A DNA stretch of 64,000 bases from CAVRXQ01 sp963849105 (GTDB taxonomy: Bacteria; Actinomycetota; Acidimicrobiia; Acidimicrobiales; Bog-793), in the NCBI GenBank assembly GCA_963849105.1, contig CAWKGD010000001.1, forward strand, positions 1 through 64,000, read 5' to 3'. Made by a program: the position numbers and the translations under genes. Below are positions 35,150 through 44,601 of this stretch, one piece after another. The stretch's first letter is position 1. Each line of letters opens with the position of its first letter. The notes below the pieces were generated by a model. It ran no database searches. It saw nothing but the letters and a program-made list of their open reading frames with translations, and was not told the DNA's origin.

Positions 35150-37321
35150 GTGAGCGGCGGCGCACCTCGCGCAGACGTCGGCGGCCCGGTCCGCTCGATG
35201 CTCGAACCGATGCGCGTCGCGCTCGTCGGCGCAAGCGGTCGGCCGGGGAGCTTCGGCGAGCGGATGGTGATCGAGGCGTCGCGCAGCACCGCGCCACTCG
35301 AGGTGCATCTCGTCAACCCGAGCTACGCCGAGGTGCTCGGTCGTCCGTGCGTGCCGACACTCGACGAGATCGACCGGCCGGTGGATCTCGTGTTGCTCGG
35401 CATTCCCGATTCCGCGCTCGAGCCCGAGTTGCAACGCGCGGCGCGACGCGGCGATCGCTCAGCGGTGATCTTCGGGTCCGCGTACGAGACCCCGCAGCCG
35501 GGCGCGCCGACGCTGCGCGAGCGCCTCGCGGACGCGGCCCGATCGGCGGGGATGGCGGTTTGCGGCGCGGGGTGCATGGGGTTCGTCAACGTCGCCCGCG
35601 GCATCCGCGCCACGGGCTACATCGAGCCCGCCGAGATCCCCGTCGGTCCGATCGCGCTCGTGACCCACTCGGGTTCGGTGTTCTCCGCGATGTTGCGGAC
35701 GCGGCGGCGACTCGGCTTCTCACTCCTCGTGTCGTCGGGCCAGGAGCTCGTCACGTCGGCGGCGTCCTACATCGACTACGCGCTCGATCTCGACCGAACC
35801 CGGATCATCGCCCTCGTCCTGGAGACGATGCGCGATGCTCCGGCGCTCCGGGCCGCCCTCGGACGCGCCGCCGAGCAGCGGGTCGATGTCTTCGCCCTCA
35901 CCGTCGGTGCATCGGCGGCCGGGCGCAGTCTCGTCGAGGCGCACTCCGGCGCGATCGCCGGCGGCGATGCGGCATGGGAGGCGCTCTTCGACGCCTACGG
36001 CGTGAGGCGCGTCGGCGACCTCGAAGAACTCGCCGACGCGCTCGAGCTCTTCTCCTCGCCGAGAAGAGCTCCCCAGGGTTCGACCGGCGGACTGGCGACG
36101 GTCCATGACTCCGGGGCGGAGCGTGTGCTCGTCGCCGATGTCGCCGAGCACCTCGGCGTGCCGTTCGCGACGATCTCGGACGCGACCCGCGCCCGACTCT
36201 CGAGCCTCCTTGATCCGGGTCTCGAAGCGACGAACCCGCTCGACGTATGGGGCACGGGATCGAGCACGGAGTCGCTCTTCACCGGGTGCGCGCTCGCGCT
36301 GGCGGACGACCCCGCTGTCGACGCAGTCGCGCTCGCCGTCGATCTCGTTCGCGAGCACGACGGCGACGACTCCTACCCCCGCGCTGCGGTGGCGATCCAT
36401 CGCGCGACCGACAAACCCTTTGCTCTCCTGTCGAACATGGCGAGCGCGATCGACGCCGCCGCCGCCGACGATCTCCGCCGGCACGGGATCCCCGTCCTGG
36501 AGGGGACGAGGAGCGGGATCGCGGCTTTCGGGCATCTCCTCGACCCGACTCGCGAACAACGGCGTCTCAGAGGCGAGCCGCCACCACCCGATCCGGCACG
36601 TCGACAACGCTGGCGCGACACGCTCGCCGAGCTGCCCGGCGCCGCAGTCGCCACGCAGCCGCACGTCGCGATCGCGGGGGCGGAGGCGCTCTCGCTCCTT
36701 TCTGACTACGGCGTCGAAACGGTCGCGTCGAGCGTGGTCCACGGCGAGCACGAGGCAACTGCCGCCTCGGAAAAGTTGGGGTATCCCGTCGTCCTGAAGA
36801 CCGCCGAGCCGGGAGTGCTGCACAAGTCCGAGCGCCGTGGCGTCGTACTCGACGTCCGGTCCGCCGCCGAAGTAGCCGCGACGTACCGGGACCTCGCAAA
36901 GCGCCTCGGCCCAGCGGTCCTCGTCTCCGCGACCGCACCAGCGGGTGTCGAGCTCGCGCTCGGAATCGTGCGCGATCCGCATCTCGGTCCGCTCATCGTC
37001 GTCGCCGCCGGCGGGCTGCTCGTCGAGGTCGTCGCCGATCGCAGCGTCGGCCTGCCGCCGGTTGATCGCGCCGGTGCCCGTCGGATGCTCCTAGGCCTGG
37101 ACATTTCCGGTCTGCTCGCGGGGGTCCGCGGCGCTCGGGCGGTCGACGTGGGTTCGGTCGAAGATGCGATCACGGCGCTCTCGGGTGTTGCGATGGAGAT
37201 CGGGGATCTGCTCGATGCCGCCGACGTCAACCCGCTCATCTGCGGGCCGGGAGGAGCCATCGCCGTCGACGCGTTATTTCTGCCTCGGCGCGTCGCCGGG
37301 ATGCACGACGCGTCCCCTTGA
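35150..37321 (+). CDS. Acyl-CoA synthetase (ADP-forming), fused alpha-beta type
   Basis: About 723 residues from the GTG at 35150, or 707 from the ATG at 35198. Order: CoA-binding Rossmann domain (RVALVGASGRPGSFG), succinyl-CoA-ligase-like domains with the phospho-His motif EAHSGAIAGGD, a second flavodoxin-like domain (EATNPLDVWG), and an ATP-grasp domain (LSDYGVETVASS, GYPVVLKTAEPGVLHKSERRGV). Enzymes of this type interconvert acyl-CoA and free acid with ADP/ATP. It starts 22 bp after the oxidoreductase and is likely in one transcript with it. It may activate the acid skeleton for the acyl-CoA dehydrogenase, or recover ATP from the final acyl-CoA. Confidence 0.85.
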   Translation: MSGGAPRADVGGPVRSMLEPMRVALVGASGRPGSFGERMVIEASRSTAPLEVHLVNPSYAEVLGRPCVPTLDEIDRPVDLVLLGIPDSALEPELQRAARRGDRSAVIFGSAYETPQPGAPTLRERLADAARSAGMAVCGAGCMGFVNVARGIRATGYIEPAEIPVGPIALVTHSGSVFSAMLRTRRRLGFSLLVSSGQELVTSAASYIDYALDLDRTRIIALVLETMRDAPALRAALGRAAEQRVDVFALTVGASAAGRSLVEAHSGAIAGGDAAWEALFDAYGVRRVGDLEELADALELFSSPRRAPQGSTGGLATVHDSGAERVLVADVAEHLGVPFATISDATRARLSSLLDPGLEATNPLDVWGTGSSTESLFTGCALALADDPAVDAVALAVDLVREHDGDDSYPRAAVAIHRATDKPFALLSNMASAIDAAAADDLRRHGIPVLEGTRSGIAAFGHLLDPTREQRRLRGEPPPPDPARRQRWRDTLAELPGAAVATQPHVAIAGAEALSLLSDYGVETVASSVVHGEHEATAASEKLGYPVVLKTAEPGVLHKSERRGVVLDVRSAAEVAATYRDLAKRLGPAVLVSATAPAGVELALGIVRDPHLGPLIVVAAGGLLVEVVADRSVGLPPVDRAGARRMLLGLDISGLLAGVRGARAVDVGSVEDAITALSGVAMEIGDLLDAADVNPLICGPGGAIAVDALFLPRRVAGMHDASP

Positions 37322-37345
37322 CCTCGCAGAAAAACGCGGGTGGAG

Positions 37346-38527
37346 CTACGGCGGCGTGACCTCTTCGAGGCTGGCGGACCACTTCTGTTCGATACGACCG
37401 AAGCGCCAGATGAGCATCGACCCGATCCAGGTCGCGGCGATCATCCCGACGATCACGAAACCCGCCGTGTTGATGTTGAAGTTCGCTACGAAGTGCCAGA
37501 AGCCGCCTCTCGAGGCGAGCGAGTGGATCTCTTGCGGCAGGATTCCGAGCGCCTCGATTGCACCGACAAAAAAGCAGATCGCTACGGAGAGTCCGGTGAT
37601 CGAAAGGTTGTAATAGACCTTGCGGACCGGGTTGAAAAACGCCCAGCCGTACGCGAGGTTCATGAAGATCCCGTCGGTCGTGTCCATCAGCGTCATTCCC
37701 GCAGTGAAAAGGATCGGGAGACAGAGGATCGAATACCAAGGGATGTGCTGGGACGCCTCGAGCGCAACGGTCGCCAGGAGCGCGACTTCCGTCGCGGTGT
37801 CAAATCCCATGCCGAATAACAGGCCAACCGGATACATCTTCCACTCACGATCGACGCCGCGGGCGAATCGGCCGAGGAACCGGTAGAAGAACCCACGGTT
37901 GTCGAGCTCGCGCTCGAGCGTTTCTTCGTCGTACTCGCCTCTGCGCATCGTGCGGAAGATCTTCACGATCCCCGCGAGGATCACAAGGTTCAGCGCGCCG
38001 ATGAGGAACAAGAATCCCGCCGACACCGCCGTCCCGAAGACGCCCCCGAAGGTCTCGAGTCCCGAATGGGGGTTCGCCACCGCCGAGAACACAGTCTTTT
38101 CGGCGAGGATGATCCCGACGCCGATCAAAACGACGATCGTCGAATGGCCGAGCGAGAAGAAGTAGCCGAACCCGAGCGGTCTCGACTTGTTCGTGCCCCG
38201 CCGCTCCTGCATCACCTTGCGCGTCGTGTTGTCGATCGCCGAGATGTGGTCGGCATCGAAGGCGTGACGGAGTCCGAGGGTGTAGGCGAGCCCGGCGACA
38301 CCGATTCCGAGCCCCCGGTAGTGCTGGGGGACGACGAAGAAGACGAAGACGACGAATCCGATCGCGTGCAGGGCGAGGATCGAGGCGTACATGCCGAGCA
38401 CCCGTGAGCGCTCTCTCGGCGAGAGGGAGGAGAGCGAGACGCGAACGAAGGCGACGAATCCCGGCCTCCCGGCAATCGGTTCAGCAGGATCGGACGCCAC
38501 GGACCCCGGAGCCTCCCCTCGGCGCAA
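37346..38527 (-). CDS. Nickel/cobalt permease (NiCoT, HoxN/NixA family)
   Basis: A 393-residue secondary transporter with about eight membrane segments. The metal-recognition motif RHAFDADHISAIDN (H-x4-DH) is in the second membrane segment. Other signatures are GYFFSLGHSTIVV, LLFGMGFDTATEV and GMTLMDTTDGIFM. NiCoT proteins take up Ni2+ or Co2+. There is no urease, hydrogenase or cobalamin gene close by, so the customer enzyme is not known. Confidence 0.92.
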   Translation of the reverse strand: MRRGEAPGSVASDPAEPIAGRPGFVAFVRVSLSSLSPRERSRVLGMYASILALHAIGFVVFVFFVVPQHYRGLGIGVAGLAYTLGLRHAFDADHISAIDNTTRKVMQERRGTNKSRPLGFGYFFSLGHSTIVVLIGVGIILAEKTVFSAVANPHSGLETFGGVFGTAVSAGFLFLIGALNLVILAGIVKIFRTMRRGEYDEETLERELDNRGFFYRFLGRFARGVDREWKMYPVGLLFGMGFDTATEVALLATVALEASQHIPWYSILCLPILFTAGMTLMDTTDGIFMNLAYGWAFFNPVRKVYYNLSITGLSVAICFFVGAIEALGILPQEIHSLASRGGFWHFVANFNINTAGFVIVGMIAATWIGSMLIWRFGRIEQKWSASLEEVTPP

Positions 38528-38607
38528 CTATTGGAAACCTATCTCTGATGCGAACCGCTCGCAATAAGGCAGGTCGCCCGGCGAAGCGACCCTGATCAGG
38601 ACGTCTG

Positions 38608-39942
38608 ATGGGACGGTTGACCCTGCCGGCGGTGGACACAACGGCGTTCACTGGTCGCGTGGACGAACGTGTGCTCATCCTCGGTGGCGGAACCGGGGGG
38701 ACGCTCGTCGCGAACCGCCTGCGTCGCGCGTTGCCCGAAAGCGCCGAGATCACCGTCATCGACGGCGACGACCGACATCTGTACCAACCGGGATTGCTGT
38801 TTGTGCCCTTCGGTGCGCGCCATCCGGAGCGACTGGCGAGGTCGCGGAAAAAGCTCCTCCACGACGGCGTCCGATTCGTGCAGGAAGAAGTGGCCTCCGT
38901 CGACACCGACGCCGCCAAGGTCACCCTCACCGAGGGTTCGACGCTCGGCTACGACGTGCTCGTTGTCGCGAGCGGAGCGCGCCTTGTTCCAGAGGAGACA
39001 GAAGGTCTGCTCGGGCCGGGATGGATGGAGAAGGTCTTTCACTTCTACAGCTACGACGCAGCGGTCGCCCTTCGTTCCGCCCTCGATCAATTCCGCGGCG
39101 GGCGTCTCGTCGTGAACTTCGTCGACCTGCCGATCAAGTGCCCCGTCGCGCCGCTCGAATTCCTGTTCCTCGCCGACGCCTACTTCCGCAAGCGCAAGCT
39201 GCGCGACAAAGTCACGCTCACCTTCGTCACGCCGCTCGACAGCGCCTTTACGAAGGCGACCTGCGCGAAGTATCTGTCGGGGATGCTCGATACGCGCGGC
39301 ATCGGGCTCGTCACGCAGTTCAACACCGGAGAAGTCGACGGGGCGGCCGGCAAACTCGTCAGTTACGACGGGCGAGAGGTCCGCTTCGACCTGGGTGTCG
39401 TCATCCCACTGCACCAGGGCGCGGCGTTCGTCGGTCGGTCACCTGAGCTGGGCGACCCACTCGACTTCGTGCGAACCGATCCGCATAGCCTGCAAGCGAA
39501 GGTCGTGCCGAATGTCTTCGCGATCGGTGACGCCGCAGACCTTCCCACCTCAAAGGCGGGGTCGGTTGCGCACTTCGCCGGGCACGTCGTTGCAGAGAAC
39601 ATCCGGCGGTTCCTCGCAAATGAGCCGCTGACTTCGGAATTCGACGGGCACACGAACTGTTTCATCGAGAGTGGGGACGAAAAGGCGCTGCTCATCGACT
39701 TCAACTACGAGGTCGAGCCGCTTCCTGGGCGCTTCCCATCACGCATCGGCCTCCCGCTGCTGCGTGAGTCGCGGCTCAACCACCTCGGCAAGCTCGGATT
39801 CGAGGCTTTCTACTGGCACGGGCTGCTCCGAGGTCGCGACGTCCCAGGAGTCGGTGCGTTGATGCCATTCGCTGGAAAAAAGATGCCGGGCAGTGAGGAC
39901 AGGGGTCGCTCCATGACGTCGTTGCCCGCGAGTAGGAGGTAG
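38608..39942 (+). CDS. Sulfide:quinone oxidoreductase-like flavoprotein
   Basis: A 444-residue FAD-disulfide-reductase-family protein: VLILGGGTGGTLVANRLRR at the FAD site, VVASGARLVPEE, NVFAIGDAADLPTSKAGSVAHFAGHVVAENI near the C terminus. Cysteines in IKCPVAPLEF, TKATCAKYL and HTNCFIESG correspond to the redox and sulfur-carrying positions of archaeal-like SQRs. It would oxidise sulfide to polysulfide sulfur and pass electrons to menaquinone at the membrane. The two genes directly after it encode sulfur carriers (DsrC/TusE-like and DsrE2-like), which strongly supports a sulfur role. An earlier start leaves an unneeded 15-residue tail; a GTG near 38659 is possible. Confidence 0.85.
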   Translation: MGRLTLPAVDTTAFTGRVDERVLILGGGTGGTLVANRLRRALPESAEITVIDGDDRHLYQPGLLFVPFGARHPERLARSRKKLLHDGVRFVQEEVASVDTDAAKVTLTEGSTLGYDVLVVASGARLVPEETEGLLGPGWMEKVFHFYSYDAAVALRSALDQFRGGRLVVNFVDLPIKCPVAPLEFLFLADAYFRKRKLRDKVTLTFVTPLDSAFTKATCAKYLSGMLDTRGIGLVTQFNTGEVDGAAGKLVSYDGREVRFDLGVVIPLHQGAAFVGRSPELGDPLDFVRTDPHSLQAKVVPNVFAIGDAADLPTSKAGSVAHFAGHVVAENIRRFLANEPLTSEFDGHTNCFIESGDEKALLIDFNYEVEPLPGRFPSRIGLPLLRESRLNHLGKLGFEAFYWHGLLRGRDVPGVGALMPFAGKKMPGSEDRGRSMTSLPASRR

Positions 39943-39945
39943 CCG

Positions 39946-40263
39946 ATGCCGACCGCGACCTACGCAGGAAAGCCGGTGCAGGTGAACGAGGAGGGATTTC
40001 TCGTCGACCCCGCCGAGTGGACCGAGGAGATGGCACCCGAGATCGCGAGAACCGTCGGACTCGAACAGCTGAACGACGAACAGATGCAGGTCGTGAAGGT
40101 GATGCGCTCGGAATACGAGTCGAACGGAGACGGCCCAAATGTCCGGGCGCTCGGCAAGGTCTCAGGAGTGCCGATCAAACGCCTCTACGAGCTTTTCCCG
40201 AAGGGCCCGGCGAAGACGGCCGCCAAGATCGCGGGCATCCCAAAGCCCCGCGGTTGCATCTAG
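39946..40263 (+). CDS. DsrC/TusE-family sulfur-carrier protein
   Basis: A 105-residue DsrC fold protein (VNEEGFLVDPAEWTEEMAPEIAR, LNDEQMQVVKVMRSEYESNG, KRLYELFPKGPAKTAAKIAGIPKPRGCI). The penultimate Cys104 (CysA) is conserved. The second cysteine of true DsrC, eleven residues earlier, is replaced by Ala93, so this is a single-Cys TusE-like type that carries one persulfide and cannot form the DsrC trisulfide link. It starts 3 bp after the SQR stop. Confidence 0.9.
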   Translation: MPTATYAGKPVQVNEEGFLVDPAEWTEEMAPEIARTVGLEQLNDEQMQVVKVMRSEYESNGDGPNVRALGKVSGVPIKRLYELFPKGPAKTAAKIAGIPKPRGCI

Positions 40264-40297
40264 TCAACGGTGAAGTTCCCCCGAGAAAGGGCGTGAG

Positions 40298-40765
40298 ATG
40301 GCAGACAGTGTGGAAAAGGTCTCGATCATCGTCTCGAAAGGGTCCCTCGAGGGCGTCTACCCGGCGCTGATCATGGCGAACGGCGCGCGCGCCGAGGGAA
40401 TCGAGGCGAATCTGTTCTTCACCTTCTTCGGTCTCGACGCGGTGAACAAGAAGCGCTACGCGAAGGTGAAGGTGGCGTCGGTCGGCAACCCGGGTTTGCA
40501 CCTGCCGACGTTCGTCGGGGCGATCCCCGGGATCTCGTGGGCGATGACGAGGTACTTCGACGCGAAGATGAAAAAGCTCGACATCCCGCCGATCCCCGAG
40601 TTCCTGGAAATGATCTCGGACACCGGCGCCGGTCTCTACGGCTGCAAGGCGTCGTGCGACCTGTTCGGCCTCACGAAGGATGACCTCATCGACCAGGTGA
40701 AAGACATCATCACCGTCGGCGAGTTCTACGAGATGGCCGCCGGCGGGGAGATCGTCTTTACGTGA
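40298..40765 (+). CDS. DsrE2-like (DsrE/F-family) sulfurtransferase
   Basis: A 155-residue DsrE/DsrF/DrsH-like protein (KVSIIVSKGSLEGVYPALIMANGARAEGIEANLFFTFFGLDAV). The cysteine pair in GLYGCKASCDLFGL is at the usual position of the persulfide-bearing Cys. Such proteins shuttle sulfane sulfur to DsrC/TusE-like partners, and the gene order here, SQR, TusE-like, DsrE2-like, suggests a relay from the oxidised sulfide. Only 34 bp separate it from the previous gene, with GAGAAAGG upstream of the ATG. Confidence 0.88.
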   Translation: MADSVEKVSIIVSKGSLEGVYPALIMANGARAEGIEANLFFTFFGLDAVNKKRYAKVKVASVGNPGLHLPTFVGAIPGISWAMTRYFDAKMKKLDIPPIPEFLEMISDTGAGLYGCKASCDLFGLTKDDLIDQVKDIITVGEFYEMAAGGEIVFT

Positions 40766-40837
40766 TGAGACGGAGCGTCAGCCTCACCGCAACAGTGGTG
40801 GTCGTCTGAGCGAACGGGAAACAGCCAGGCGGCTGCG

Positions 40838-41575
40838 CTAAACACGCGCCGAAGTCGAATCCTCGACGACAGCACCGTCGCGGATCCGCACTCGGCGTTG
40901 GGCGCTCGCGGCGATTTCCTCGTCGTGGGTCGCGACGATGACGGTGACTTTCTGCTCGCTGTGCAGCTCTGCGATCAGCGCGATCACTTCGGCCGCAGTC
41001 TCCGAGTCGAGATTGCCCGTCGGCTCGTCGGCGATGACGACCTTCGGTGCGTTGGCAAGCGCGCGGGCGATCGCGACGCGCTGTTGCTCCCCACCGGACA
41101 TGCGCGACGGCAGGTGGTCGAAACGGTGACCGAGGCCGACACGCTCGAGGAGTTCGCGCGCCCTCGCCGCGCGCTCTTCGCGGCGCACCTTGTTCGGCAC
41201 CATCGCGATCGAGACGTTCTCTGTCGCCGAAAGTGTCGGGATCAAGTTGAACTGCTGGAAGACGAATCCGATCTCGTGGGCGCGAATTGCGGTCAAATCA
41301 GAGTCAGAAAGGTTCGCGACCTCGCGGCCGAAGAAGTGGAGCTGACCAGCGGTCGGGACCTCGAGACACCCGAGCAGCTGGAGCAGGGTCGACTTCCCCG
41401 AGCCCGACGGTCCTTCGAAGGCGATCATCTCGCCTGGCGCGATCGAAAGGCTGACACCGCGTATCGCGCGAACCATCGCGCCACCTCGGTCGTACGTGCG
41501 CTCGACGCCCTTCAGTTCATAGGCGGGCCCGGCGCTCGCAGCCGGCACGGCCTGTGCTGATGCCTCTGTCGTCAT
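40838..41575 (-). CDS. ABC transporter ATP-binding protein (MacB/LolD-like)
   Basis: A 245-residue ATPase: Walker A GPSGSGKSTLLQLLG, FVFQQFNLIPTLSATENV, signature MSGGEQQRVAIARAL, Walker B VVIADEPTGNLD, switch ATHDEEI. These features belong to the group that pairs with FtsX-type permeases for export or extracytoplasmic work. The ATG at 41575 follows the permease stop by 10 bp. The first 17 residues are Ala-rich and probably flexible. Confidence 0.9.
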   Translation of the reverse strand: MTTEASAQAVPAASAGPAYELKGVERTYDRGGAMVRAIRGVSLSIAPGEMIAFEGPSGSGKSTLLQLLGCLEVPTAGQLHFFGREVANLSDSDLTAIRAHEIGFVFQQFNLIPTLSATENVSIAMVPNKVRREERAARARELLERVGLGHRFDHLPSRMSGGEQQRVAIARALANAPKVVIADEPTGNLDSETAAEVIALIAELHSEQKVTVIVATHDEEIAASAQRRVRIRDGAVVEDSTSARV

Positions 41576-41585
41576 CGTCGTTCTC

Positions 41586-43379
41586 CTAGCCGAGGTCCCT
41601 GAGCGCCACCGCTGGTGCGAGCCGCGAGGCGCGCCATCCGCCGGCGATACCGGCAAGCACACCGCCGACGATTGCACCCGCCAATCCGAGCAGCACCGTT
41701 GTGGCGTGGATCGGCGCGGTGAGGTGGACGGTGCTGTGCACCGACGCGCTCGTCGACTGGCCGATCGCCGAAGAGAGTTGCGAGGCGCCGACCGCAAGTC
41801 CCGAGGTCGTCACGGAGAGCCCCGGTCCGACGGCTGTGATCACCGCCGCGATGACGACGCCAAGGACGATTCCGATCACCGCGCCGACGACACCGATTCC
41901 GATCGTCTCGGCGACGATCTGGCGTACGACGGCGCCGCGCGACCAGCCGATCGCCCGAAGAGTCCCGATCTCGCGCACGCGCTTTGCAACCGACGAGAGC
42001 GTGAGCAGCGCGGCGATGAGGAACGCCGCCAGCAACACGACGATGGCGAGCGCGCCGCCGAGCGTGTCGGCGAGCTTCTTCGCGTTCGAAAGACTCCCGC
42101 TGACGCTGTCGGCAAGCGACTTCGACGTGAGCACCGTCGCGCCGGGAAGAGCCTTCTTGATCGCCGCGGTCACGGCGTTGACATCCGACGCGTTCTTCAC
42201 CGAGACGAGGACTTCGTTGATCTCCTTCGGCGCCGAAGCGAGCGACTGCGCGGTCGAGAGATTGAAGTACACGTCCGCGACGTCACCGGTGAGCGTCGGA
42301 TTGACAAGGCCGACGATCTTGTACGCCTTCTTATTGATCGTCAGCGTCCCGCCGGCGTGGAGTCCCTTTTGCGTCGCGTACGCCGTGTTGACGAGCACCT
42401 CGTCGGTCGTGTTTCCGGTGAACCACGTGCCCTTGGTCACCTGTGCCTTCGTGATCAGGCCGCCCGTCGACGCCGAGGGGCTGACCCCAGCGACCGTGTA
42501 GCTCGCGGTCTGGGTGTTCGTCGTCGGCGGGTTCAACGTCTGCCGGATCGTCTCTTCTGGGACGACGACGTTCTGTTCGTACGCCTTCTGGGAGGGCGTG
42601 AGGCATTTCGAGAACGTGGAGTTCGTGCCGATGAACCGGATCCCGCCGCCGCCGGCAGGACGACCGGTCGAACCGGCCGGCCTACTCGAGAAAGTGGACG
42701 GTCGCGTGGCGGCGCTCGAGGCGAAGAGCTTCTGGATGCACGCGCGCTCGGCGGTCTGCTGGGCGGCGGTCAGCGTCGGCGGCTTCGACGTCACCTTGAG
42801 GGTCTGTCCGCCGGTCTTGTAGGTGGCGGTGATCGTCGGCACGGTGCCCGTCTCATGGATCGCGTCGAGCGAGAGCGCCCCGGTCACCGTCGACACGTCT
42901 TTGATCTTCGAGATGATTCCTGCAGCCTGATCGGGGAAGTTGATCAACGTGCCGGGCAGGAAGAAGTCGTGGGTGAACTTCGTCCCGGCGGGACCGAGTT
43001 TCGCCAGGTCTGTGAGGACGCTCGAGTTGTTCTCGAGCAGGGTGGCGTTGGCCGCCGAGTTCAACGTTGCGGCGCTTGTCCCGGCGAAGCCTTGCCCGAA
43101 GAATCCGGCGCCGCCGCCACGCCGGGTGGGGACCGAGCTGTTCGTCGTCGATGACGAGGCGTTCTTGTTTGTCGTCGCCGCCACCGTGCGGGTGACGATG
43201 ACGTTCGTCCCGACCGAGCCGAGGGGAGAGAGAACCGAATTCTGCGCGGCCGATAGACCGTCTGACACGCCGATGATGCTCATGACGAGGCCGACCCCGG
43301 CGGCGAGTCCGAGGGCGGTGACGAGCGTCCGGCCGAAGCGCCGGCGCAGCTCGTGCCACGCGTAACTGGGAGAGAACAC
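41586..43379 (-). CDS. ABC transporter permease, MacB/FtsX type
   Basis: A 597-residue permease with one N-terminal membrane segment (WHELRRRFGRTLVTALGLAAGVGLVMSIIGVSDGL), a large external MacB-like domain (about 45-430) and three C-terminal segments of the FtsX fold, with LLTLSSVAKRVREIGTLRAIGWSRGAVVRQI. The outer domain has low-complexity Ser/Thr/Asn and Gly-rich parts (PAGSTGRPAGGGG). I placed the start at a GTG (43379) preceded by GGAGGGG; the open frame to 43820 has no membrane or domain features. It works with the ATPase downstream, probably in export of a peptide, lipid or antibiotic. Confidence 0.85.
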   Translation of the reverse strand: MFSPSYAWHELRRRFGRTLVTALGLAAGVGLVMSIIGVSDGLSAAQNSVLSPLGSVGTNVIVTRTVAATTNKNASSSTTNSSVPTRRGGGAGFFGQGFAGTSAATLNSAANATLLENNSSVLTDLAKLGPAGTKFTHDFFLPGTLINFPDQAAGIISKIKDVSTVTGALSLDAIHETGTVPTITATYKTGGQTLKVTSKPPTLTAAQQTAERACIQKLFASSAATRPSTFSSRPAGSTGRPAGGGGIRFIGTNSTFSKCLTPSQKAYEQNVVVPEETIRQTLNPPTTNTQTASYTVAGVSPSASTGGLITKAQVTKGTWFTGNTTDEVLVNTAYATQKGLHAGGTLTINKKAYKIVGLVNPTLTGDVADVYFNLSTAQSLASAPKEINEVLVSVKNASDVNAVTAAIKKALPGATVLTSKSLADSVSGSLSNAKKLADTLGGALAIVVLLAAFLIAALLTLSSVAKRVREIGTLRAIGWSRGAVVRQIVAETIGIGVVGAVIGIVLGVVIAAVITAVGPGLSVTTSGLAVGASQLSSAIGQSTSASVHSTVHLTAPIHATTVLLGLAGAIVGGVLAGIAGGWRASRLAPAVALRDLG

Positions 43380-43530
43380 GACCCCTCCGTCGTAAGTGCC
43401 CGGCGACCTGGTTCCCCGGGTTTTCAAGCGGCAAGGTACGTCCCCGAACTGTGGGGCTTCTGTGAGAACGCCCAGAGCTGTCTCTGAGAAAGTCCTCGTC
43501 AGCGTGCCGCTGGGTGCTGACACCAAATTT

Positions 43531-43573
43531 CGAGACCGGCTGCCAGGTGCCTTCGAGACCAGCTGCCCAGGTG
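43531..43573. repeat. Two direct repeats in a promoter region
   Basis: CGAGACCGGCTGCCAGGTG (43531-43549) recurs with small changes as CGAGACCAGCTGCCCAGGTG (43554-43573), 23 bp apart (about two helical turns). It lies between the divergent ABC permease and YxxxD-repeat protein genes. A regulator site on one DNA face is possible; the function is unknown. Confidence 0.4.
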
Positions 43574-43662
43574 TAGTCGCGCGCGCCGAGAGGTAATTGT
43601 CGTCAAGAACAGCAAGTTCGACGCAGCGCGGCGACGTTGCCGCTCGTGTGAAGGGGGCGCAG

Positions 43663-44601
43663 ATGCCGAGGGTTCCGTTGTTCGCCACGACCAAGGGGGG
43701 ATTCAGGCGGGTTTCGAAGCCATTTTCGGCAGGAGTCGGCCTCGCCGCCATTGCACTTTGCATCGCTTTTACCGCAGCCGTTCCGGCTGCGAACGGTGCG
43801 AGCAGCGGAAGCATCGTCACTGTGCTGAACGGACCGTTCGGTCCGATGCTCGTCGCTGGGTCTGGTCCCTCAGCCGGAACAGCGCTCTACATGATCACGA
43901 GCGATCACGGCACCACATTTGGCTGCACGACCACCAAGCAGTCGATTCTCGGAAGCCCCTACGTCTGCACCGGCCCGTCGACGTCCAAGACCGCCGAGTG
44001 GCCCGCCTACACGACGACCGGCGCGCCAGTTGCCGGGAAGGGCGTTGACAAGTCGATGCTCAGCGAAGTCGCGCGGCCAGGCATCGGCGAACAGGTCACC
44101 TACAACGGACATCCGCTGTACCTCTTCGACATGGTGCCCGGCGCGCCGAGCGGTGAGAACTGGGACGAGCCGACCCTTCCGGCCGATCACGGCACGTGGT
44201 GGCTCGTGTCACCAAGCGGCGTACCGATCGGCTCCGAAGGCGTGTTTTCGACGGTGACGATCAATGGACATCAAGACCTCGGCGCCGAGCTCATCGATGG
44301 AGGTGGAGTCGTCGTCGTTCCCGTCTACGCGTACTCAGGCGGGACAAATTGCACAGGAGCGTGTGCTGCCGAGTTCCCCCCTCTTTACGCCCAGGGAACT
44401 CCGGGTCTCGCCGCCGGCCTTTCCAACAACGCGGGGCTCGTGACGAGAGCGGACGGGTCGAAACAGCGAAGCTGGGCGGGCAAGGCGCTCTACGTGTACG
44501 CGGACGAGGCGGTCGGCCTCTCCGCAGCCGGAATCGCCTTCAAAGGAAACGGCAACGGGGTCAAGGTCTCGGGCGGAACTTTCTCACTCGTGTCCGTTTA
44601 G
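43663..44601 (+). CDS. Secreted COG4315-type protein with Yx(F/W/Y)xxD repeats
   Basis: About 312 residues from the ATG at 43663; a signal/anchor (AIALCIAFTAAVPAANGA) follows. The repeat motif appears in HPLYLFDMV and in KALYVYADEA, with GSKQRSWAGKALY and CTGACAAEFPPLYA, as in the Lipoprotein_15 family (PF03640). There is no lipobox Cys, so it is probably secreted or N-terminally anchored. The function of the family is unknown. An upstream ATG at 43597 would add a non-conserved tail. Confidence 0.78.
   Translation: MPRVPLFATTKGGFRRVSKPFSAGVGLAAIALCIAFTAAVPAANGASSGSIVTVLNGPFGPMLVAGSGPSAGTALYMITSDHGTTFGCTTTKQSILGSPYVCTGPSTSKTAEWPAYTTTGAPVAGKGVDKSMLSEVARPGIGEQVTYNGHPLYLFDMVPGAPSGENWDEPTLPADHGTWWLVSPSGVPIGSEGVFSTVTINGHQDLGAELIDGGGVVVVPVYAYSGGTNCTGACAAEFPPLYAQGTPGLAAGLSNNAGLVTRADGSKQRSWAGKALYVYADEAVGLSAAGIAFKGNGNGVKVSGGTFSLVSV

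Noticed and set aside
33721..35316. A 531-codon minus-strand frame
   Set aside because: Antisense to the FAD oxidoreductase, no protein-family features.
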